Source: Diogma glabrata
Taxonomy: Eukaryota; Arthropoda; Insecta; Diptera; Cylindrotomidae
Direction of reading: 5' to 3'
Assembly (NCBI GenBank): GCA_963693315.1
Contig: OY856187.1
Span: forward strand, 378,981,306 to 379,045,305
DNA length: 64,000 nucleotides
Shown here one piece after another: positions 57,729 through 64,000 of the stretch (position 1 is its first letter; every line of letters begins with the position of its first letter). The notes beneath the pieces are model-generated. The model made no database searches, was not told the origin of the DNA, and was given only the letters and a program-made list of their open reading frames with translations. The position numbers and the translations under genes are program-made.

Positions 57729-58326
57729 TAGTATTTAGTATTTAGTATTAAGTATTTAGTATTTAGTATTTTGTATTTAGTATTTAGTATTTAGTATTTA
57801 GTATTTAGTATTTAGTATTTAGTATTTAGTATTTAGTATTTAGTATTTAGTATTTAGTATTTAGTACTTAGTACTTAGTATTTAGTACTTAGTATTTACT
57901 ATTTAGTATTTAGTACTTATTTAGTATTTAGTATTTAGTATTTAGTATTTAGTATTTAGTATTTAGTATTTAGTATTTAGTATTTAGTATTTAGTATTTA
58001 GTATTTAGTATTTAGTATTTAGTATTTAGTATTTAGTATTTAGTATTTAGTATTTAGTATTTAGTATTTAGTACTTAGTATTTAGTACTTAGTATTTACT
58101 ATTTAGTATTTAGTACTTATTTAGTATTTAGTATTTAGTATTTAGTATTTAGTATTTAGTATTTAGTATTTAGTATTTAGTATTTAGTATTTAGTATTTA
58201 GTATTTAGTATTTAGTATTTAGTATTTAGTATTTAGTATTTAGTATTTAGTATTTAGTATTTAGTATTTAGTATTTAGTATTTAGTATTTAGTATTTAGT
58301 ATTTAGTATTTAGTATTTAGTATTTA
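57729..58326. repeat. 7-bp tandem repeat (AGTATTT)n with 200-bp higher-order period
   Basis: About 85 units of AGTATTT span 600 bp. A variant block containing AGTACTTAGTATTTACTATT followed by TAGTACTTATTTAG occurs twice, with AGTATTTACT at 57891 and again at 58091, exactly 200 bp apart. Segmental duplication of a stretch of the array is the likely cause. It differs from the insect telomere unit TTAGG. Confidence 0.95.
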
Positions 58327-59488
58327 TGCAATAGATTGATAATGTGATAATGGTAATAACTAATATTACATGAAAAGTTTAATGGGCATTTAAGTAGATC
58401 GGATTTATTGGTTTTTATTCTGTTTTTTATCTCTATTTTAAATCTCTTTAACTTCTGGTCTGGTTATCAATTGTGAAATTTTCCTTTCAAATTTCATCTA
58501 CTTTCTCTTGGTTATGCTTTTAAGGGACCAATAATATTTATTGATTACTCAAAACCTTAATAAAAAAATTAAACGATAAATCCCAAACCAATACAGACAG
58601 TTGTATTTTTATTTTCATCATATTACATAGAGTGTAAAGTTCATTATTTTTAAGATACATTCAATGTGATTTTACTTGAAAAACTAGATCTGGTTTTTAT
58701 TGACCCATTCCATTTTTTATTTTTATTTGAATTACCAAACAACGCAATATATTGGACATAATTAGATAGAAAATGAGTTTTATCTAACTCAGTTAATTGT
58801 TTAATTATTATAATATAATCATAGAATTCTAGAATTTTATAGTTTTATTAATGTTAACAATCTTCGTTGTATAAATAATTAAGAACGCTGTAAAATTAAG
58901 AACCAATTAAACGTTCTGAATGATCAATATACTTGACCAGTTTATTCAAGTATGTTTAGCGTTGATTATAATAGCTATAACTAGTAACATCTTTCGTCAT
59001 CCAATCCAAAGGTAAACGACACCCTAATTAAGATTTTTGATTAGCTTGACATTATTGAAATAGGAAATATTACGCTGTTCTTAATAGCATTAGTAACAGG
59101 TAGTTTACACAAAAATGTGTGGGAATTTTCACATGAGGCCGCGAATTATGATTTATTGATTGGGATGAGGTGGTTGGCGAAATAACAGTAGTACAAATAG
59201 TACAAACCTATGGAAGTTCGGACAGGTTTCGAGAATCGATTGCATTGCAAGGAAATAGGTGAGTAGACTATCGACATCAAAAGAAATTAGTTTTGCATTT
59301 GAAACCTCAACCTCTTAAACACTAACATGTTTTGTAGATATTTTCAGTTTATATAAAAAAAAATGGCAATTGCTCAAGTTTTGTCGATTTGTGGCTAGTT
59401 TTATGTAGCAACCGTCAGATTCTGGCTAATATGGATTCCATTGATGTACAGAGCTTTCGTTTAGCATCTATTTTCCTATTGTTACTAT
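58327..59488. other. AT-rich spacer
   Basis: Nothing recognised. Confidence 0.4.
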
Positions 59489-59940
59489 TAGTCCAGTAAC
59501 TTTATACATTACCGTATGCGTCAAATCCGGTAGTTCTGATTTTTTGTAGACTTGTTTATGATGTTGGACTAATGAATAATCCAAGTTTGTGACCTCCAGC
59601 GCCGAACGCAACTTCGTCAAAAATCGCAAAATCCGCGAAAAAATCGTTATTTTTTCAAATTTTGGCGATTATAACCCTAAAGGGCAAGTTTTTTCTTTAA
59701 CCTTTTCTAGGCCGTTTTTAAAGTAAACTAAATTTGCTACAATATGATACTAAAACTGTCTCTACAGACCCACTAGTTTCCGAGATTAAGCCTTTCAAAG
59801 TTTATCATTTTTTTCGAACTTCGCAATTTTTTGCAATTCTGTCGTTCTAAATGAACTTTGAACCTGAATATACTATCGAAGCCCTGTACTTTTATGATGG
59901 GATGTTAAAAAAGAAAATATGAAGTGTGAACAGTGTGCAC

Positions 59941-60069
59941 AGGTATGTTGAACTCTCGATACTTTTCCAAAATCATCCTTATAGAGAAAAGTGCATCAGT
60001 AGTACCTCGGCCCCGCCGGAAACCACACTGATATTCTCCAAACAGTTGTTCAGCAAAAGGAAATAAATG
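59941..60069 (-). pseudogene. RTE/Jockey-type reverse transcriptase fragment
   Basis: On the minus strand the open stretch reads EQLFGEYQCGFRRGRGTTDA then LFSIRMILEKYREFNIP. This is the segment just before motif A of non-LTR reverse transcriptases (usual text EYQ.GFR..RST.D.IF....ILEK..E.N), in which the newly folded fingers contact template. It breaks off before the expected FIDF.AAYD motif. At about 43 codons with no flanking LINE sequence, it is a small fragment carried in the spacer of the foldback element. Confidence 0.8.
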
Positions 60070-60137
60070 ATTAAATTAATAATTAAATCAATATTTATAA
60101 ATTTTATGCATTTGTTACAAAAAATGGTGTGTATAAC

Positions 60138-60231
60138 AAGTGCGAATGCGTTTTCCAAACGCGAGTTATTGCAGCACTTCCTACGGTCATGCTGCAAACT
60201 AACTCTTGTTTGGAAAACACATTCGCACTAG
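60138..60231. repeat. Hairpin MITE (~94 bp)
   Basis: AGTGCGAATGCGTTTTCCAA and ACGCGAGTTA..TTGCAGCA pair with TGCTGCAA..TAACTCTTGT and TTGGAAAACACATTCGCACT. Stem about 40 bp with a short loop. Confidence 0.85.
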
Positions 60232-60728
60232 TAGTACAATCTACTATTTCTCATTGGCCACCACACACACATGTATTTATTAATACAATTATTAGGACAG
60301 GGATGTACAAAACTCTACAAAGGTATAAATTGCAAAAAATTGCGAAGTTCGAAAAAAATGATAAACTTTGAAAGGCTTAATCTCGGAAACTATTGGGCCT
60401 GCACAGACAGTTTTGGTATCATATTGTAGCAAATTTAGTCTACTTTAATAACATCCAAAAAATTTTAAAGAAAATACTAGTTCTTTAGGGTTATAATCGC
60501 CAAAATTTAAAAAAAAAAAAAACGATTTTTTCGCGGTTTTTTCGATTTTTCGATTTTTGACAAAGTTGCGTTCAGCGCTCGAGGTCACAAACTTGGATTA
60601 TCTATTAGGCCAACATCATAAACAAGTCTGCAGAAAATCAGAACTACCGGACTTAACGCATACTATGAGAACTACCGGATTAGACCCCATACTCTCAGGC
60701 GACAAAGTTACTGGACTACATCAAAAAA

Positions 60729-60910
60729 TTAAATTAATTTAGTCCTCTTGGAAGGTTCCGCTTGAGGTTCGTCCGTATCTGGATCGACGTATTGGGATGG
60801 CATATCCCCATCAGGGGATGGTGATGAATCGTCGACGTCGTGTGCCCACAAGTCATCCTCCATTTCGACATCGGAGAGATCGTCACCTTCTGGGATATCT
60901 GCTACTGCAA
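60729..60910 (-). CDS. Acidic terminal exon, unknown protein
   Basis: On the minus strand a stretch bounded by an acceptor (CTGATCATTTTTGTAG, ending at 60911) and a TAA stop (60729-60731) encodes 59 residues in one frame. They include DIPEGDDLSDVEMEDDLWAH, DSSPSPDGDMPSQYVDPDTD and the basic end PSKRTKLI. GC content and codon use are typical of a real exon and unlike everything around it. An acidic, Ser/Pro-rich tail ending in a short basic cluster suggests a nuclear protein C-terminus. It lies between the two copies of the foldback right arm, so it is either the last exon of the element's own transposase or a captured host exon. No upstream exon was found and the family is unknown to me. Confidence 0.5.
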
Positions 60911-61387
60911 CTACAAAAATGATCAGGTACAGTTACATAATCTTCTTTTCTCATCGGCCATCACACACATATATCTATTAATACTAATATTATTAGGACA
61001 GGGATGTAGAAAACTCTACAAAGATATATTGAAAGCAATTGCGAAGTTCGAAAAAAGTGATAAACTTTGAAAGGCTTAATCTCGGAAACTAGTGGGTCTA
61101 CAGAGACAGTTCTAGTATCATATTGTAGAAAATTTAGTCTACTTTAAAAGCGGCCTAAGAAAGATTAAACAAAAAACTAGCCCTTTAGGGTTATAATCGC
61201 CAAAATTTGAAAAAATAACGTTTTTTTCGCGGTTTTTGCGATTTTTGACGAAGTTACGTTCGGCGCTCGAGGTCACAAACTTGGATTATTCATTAGGCCA
61301 ACATCATAAACAAGTCTGCAAAAAATCAGAACTACCGGATTTGACGCATACTACCCCATACACTCAGGCGACAAAGTTACTGGACTA

Positions 61388-62214
61388 TATCATATGTTAT
61401 AAAAAAATCGTTTAAAATCTTGCAAAATAGACAAGACTGACAAGAGGTTAGTTAACCAATGCTTTTTGAAATACAGCAAAATTTTGACGTCACCGATTTT
61501 GACAAATGGCATGTCAACTTTAAGAGGGAGCTAAAACGTGTGTTATGTCAAAGCTTGCGCTTAATCGATTAACGGCGATAAAAATATTTTGCAGATAGTT
61601 TCATTTTGTATGGAAAATAGCAATCTGAAACTTTTTGGAAAAAAGTTGTCAACTGTAAAGGGAGGGGGAGGTGTGTTACGGTGTTCCGAACAAAGTTTTA
61701 TATGCAATTCAATAAGGTTAAGTTCTGTTTTTTGATATTTATATTTTTATAAAACTCGGTAAACAGGTTTTTAAAGCAGTTGGCCAAAGTTTTGTCGGTG
61801 GCGAGAGCGTTTTTTTCCAAACAAATGTTTATCTAATAACTTTTTGTGATTTGATTTTGATGAAACTCGTTACAAAATATGTTTATCCAATTTTCAATAG
61901 ATCGCTTTTGAAGAAATTTCGACAAAGCGAAGGTGGTTTTTCGAACAAACTTTCGACCAGACCAAAGTCTTAATGCATCGGAGCTTCAAGGTCGATTCAG
62001 ATTTTTAAAAAAAAGTTGGTTCGACAAAAAGATTTTGCATCAAATGAACTCATTTCAGTAAATATAGGCTTTAGGCTAAAAGACCTTAAAAGATATAAGC
62101 AGAGAGATTATTTTTTTTTAGAATAAACAGTTGTTGAAGTGGTTTTCGGCTCAAAGGACAATGTGTAAAACTATGTAGAGTTGAATATATGGTTTGATTA
62201 CTCAACTTACTATA
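61388..62214. other. Unassigned DNA
   Basis: No repeat end or domain was recognised. Composition is slightly less AT-rich than average (GAGGGGGAG-type text at about 61660-61672). Confidence 0.35.
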
Positions 62215-62830
62215 TTAAAACCAGTTGCAGAACTGAACTAAAAGTAAGAAGGCGTGAGGACAATAATTATGCGGTTCATCTTGGCGATTGAATAAAATGC
62301 TCATTTCCTCGAATCGTGCGTGTATATTCCCGATATTCTTCAGTAAATTTGTTTTTCCTGTTTTAACGCTGGCTCCCATAAACCTACAAAATTTTGTCCC
62401 ATTGGTGGTGTAAAATGCCACTGAGTTCTTTTATCCGTTTACAGTATAAATATAAGATGAAACTCTTCTTCGTGCAGAAAAAACCTTCTAGCGCGCAAGC
62501 TGTAACAAATGTTGTTGTTGTAAGATTATCAATTCTAAGTGTTTTGCCTTTGGTCTCTTATTTGCTAAATAGTCTTGCTGGAGTAGTTTTCGGTTTAGGA
62601 AAGCTACGAATGATTTGCTTCGAGGGTTTGCCCGAAACTTGGCAATTATGACGCAGGTTTTTATTTCTGTTCTGACTGTTGCTTGTCCACCAACAATCCA
62701 AAATTGTTGCTGAATAAGTTAATAACCTTTGATGACCTTTGAAAATATATGTGATTTTGGAATGATAATTAGATGCTTGGTATGACATTCGATATCAGTT
62801 TGTTGAAGTTTAGGTGGTAGAACAACATGA
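62215..62830 (-). pseudogene. BEL/Pao-type integrase remnant
   Basis: Read 5' to 3' on the minus strand, the first part (about 62800-62615) carries IIIPKSHIFSKVI, then QQQFWIVGGQATVRTEIKTC followed by VIIAKFRANP. This is the zinc-binding start of BEL/Pao integrases (LPK.H..S.LII ... +QQ+WI.GGR..VR..I..CV.C.R.R). A later part (62421-62215) reads FYTTNGTKFCRFMGASVKTG then KTNLLKNIGN and FEEMSILF, matching the C-terminal catalytic region (F.PP..PHFGGLWEA.VK..K..L..V.G). The Glu of the usual WEA is Gly here and the D,D part between is missing or scrambled. It is inactive and bounded on its upstream side by the Gypsy remnant. Confidence 0.7.
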
Positions 62831-64000
62831 CTCTTTAACACATTCATTTGAGTCAATACATGGACATAGAGAATCCAACCTGCTATTATTTGCAAACTCT
62901 ATGGAAGTACCAATACTCTTTGCGAAATTTTTTAAAGCATATTAGCATTCTGATTAGCTACGAATATTTTACGCTCTGCGGGTTTATCGGATAATCAAGA
63001 CTGGAAAATTATGTGTTAGTCTTCAGCGCTCTTCCCATTGATTGGGCTGGATAGTATCCAACGGAAGTCAGAGATGTATTTCGATACTCCAATAAACTTG
63101 CAAAAATGTCATCCAATTTGTTTCCATCATACTTCTTTTTAAGTATTCTCTTTGCAATACATACGGTTTTCTCAGCTAGCCCATTAGATTGAGGATATCT
63201 AGGAATTGAATTAATCAAATTAAAATTCCATTCTCTGAAAAATACTTTAAACTTTGCACTATTGAAAAGATTATTATCTGATAATCCGGTACACCCAATC
63301 TAGAACATATAATTTTCATTACCGTTATTACACTCTCATGACTCTTGTCTTTTAATAATTCAATCTCAATCCAATGAGAATAAGAATCCACAATAACTAA
63401 ATATATTTTATTTAAGAATTCACAAATGTCCATCGATTTTCTTTCCCAGGGTCGAGTAGGAATTGGATAACTCATCAGTAGCTCTTTTTGATTTGCGCAT
63501 CTAAATTTTTGACATATCGCACACTGAGAGACCAAATTTTCTATATCCCTGTTCAAATTGGGCCAATAAAACAACTTACGGGCTCTCATTTTACACTTTT
63601 CCATTCCCAAATGCGCTTAATGCACAAGATTTAACTTATGTTTTCTCAATACTGCAGGAACAATTATTTTATTGTTAACAAATAGCAATTCATCTTCTTC
63701 ATATATATTGTTTCTAAACTTATAATAATGTTTCAATTCTATATCCAGATCCTTTTCTGACCAACCATTTTTTATTACCCCTTTTTATTACCCCTTTTTT
63801 TACCGCGATCTTACAATCTTTTTTTACCGCGATCCGTTCTTTACTTTTATCCTCCAAAGGTACATAATTAAAAAGATTTTGGATGTAATATTCCATTTCA
63901 GGATCATTTACAACGGTTTCTGGTAAAAAAGCTCTCGACAATGTATCCGCTCCCGTAATAAACTCCACTTTAAATTTATATTTAAGAAGTTTTAGTAGCA
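62831..64000 (-). pseudogene. Gypsy-type RNase H end and integrase remnant, truncated by window edge
   Basis: On the minus strand, sequence entering from the right edge carries FITGADTLSRAFLPETV (63968 inward), the junction after RNase H in Gypsy polyproteins. Then comes the HHCC region (VH, stop, AHLGMEKC; CAIC at about 63510-63520), the first catalytic Asp in RKSMDICEF and YLVIVDSYSHWIEIELLK. The frame shifts near 63290, in the region of the second Asp. It resumes as SIPRYPQSNGLAEKTVCIAK (63200-63140) with the catalytic Glu. Stops at 63617-63619 and a shift make it a pseudogene. GTAAAAAAAG-rich duplication at 63770-63835 adds spurious lysines. No LTR is seen in the window. Confidence 0.85.

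Larger units (their letters stand above)
59489..61387. mobile_element. Foldback element with duplicated right arm
   Basis: The left arm starts TAGTCCAGTAACTTT (59489) and includes GATGTTGG.CTAATGAATAAT, TTTTGGCGATTATAACCCTA and TTTCCGAGATTAAGCCTTTC. Its inverse appears twice: 60310-60718 and 61000-61387, each ending AAAGTTACTGGACTA. The segment leading into the right arm (CACACACAT.TAT..ATTAATAC, TAGGACAGGGATGTA) is also duplicated, at about 60252 and 60962. Between the left arm and the copies lie an RTE-like fragment, a hairpin and an acidic coding exon. Confidence 0.85.

Noticed and set aside
57729..58326. Telomeric or interstitial telomeric repeat
   Set aside because: The AGTATTT unit differs from the insect unit TTAGG and from other known telomere units.
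62394..62651. 85-codon plus-strand frame
   Set aside because: Antisense to the BEL/Pao integrase remnant, which explains its open length.

Overview
The window is strongly AT-rich eukaryotic DNA, almost certainly from an insect or another arthropod with a large, repeat-rich genome. The evidence is the mixture of element types: a CR1-clade LINE, a degenerate Jockey/R1-type LINE, BEL/Pao and Gypsy integrase remnants, a possible Penelope-like fragment, several hAT elements with 8-bp target duplications, and a mariner/Tc1 derivative with TA flanks. I recognise no intact single-copy host gene and see no tRNA, rRNA, CRISPR array or prokaryotic feature. Nearly everything that can be supported is a mobile element, a foldback (inverted-repeat) element or a tandem repeat.

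Layout. 0-3.3 kb: a possible Penelope-like fragment at the left edge, a short inverted-repeat element, and the first of three copies of a ~390-bp interspersed repeat. 3.3-14.05 kb: a nested composite. An outer repeat (ends AGGGTTCCGT / ACGGAACCCT) carries a ~288-bp tandem array. A hAT-like element (6077-13861, TSD ATCGTACC) is inserted into it, and a nearly full-length CR1 LINE on the minus strand (about 6.2-12.3 kb) is inserted into the hAT element. 14-23.3 kb: mostly unassigned AT-rich DNA, with two weak exon-like stretches, a ~57-bp tandem array (19.08-19.5 kb) and a second hAT element (21875-23258, TSD CGCTAAAT). 23.9-26.6 kb: a large palindrome whose arms are ~141-bp satellite arrays with alternating A/B monomers. 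27.06-30.18 kb: a nested terminal-inverted-repeat element. 30.67-33.84 kb: the full copy of a long foldback family (called F here); partial copies lie at 36.1-37.6 and 50.5-54.56 kb. 34775-35171: a miniature hAT with TSD GCATATAC that keeps the transposase C-terminus.

39-49 kb: a multi-branched palindrome (39243-39779), a 9-bp minisatellite, a Gypsy gag remnant, a LINE reverse transcriptase remnant split from its RNase H part by about 3.3 kb of later insertions, a foldback cluster at 45.4-46.35 kb and a MITE rich in CCTGATC motifs. 50.5-58.3 kb: foldback F copy 3 interrupted by about 2.5 kb of smaller elements and a 9-bp minisatellite, a ~330-bp tandem array, and a (TA)n tract holding a mariner-like element with ~262-bp inverted repeats, followed by a 7-bp (AGTATTT)n array with a 200-bp higher-order period. 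59.5-61.4 kb: a foldback with a duplicated right arm that contains an RTE-like fragment and a well-formed acidic coding exon. 62.2-64 kb: BEL/Pao and Gypsy integrase pseudogenes lying back to back, the latter running off the right edge.

The genes do not form a pathway. The region reads as repeated insertion into older insertions, as in heterochromatin or a TE-dense intergenic region. The open frames with real family similarity are transposase, reverse transcriptase, endonuclease, integrase or gag pieces, nearly all with frameshifts, stops or truncation. All identifications come from reading motifs by eye; no database search was run.
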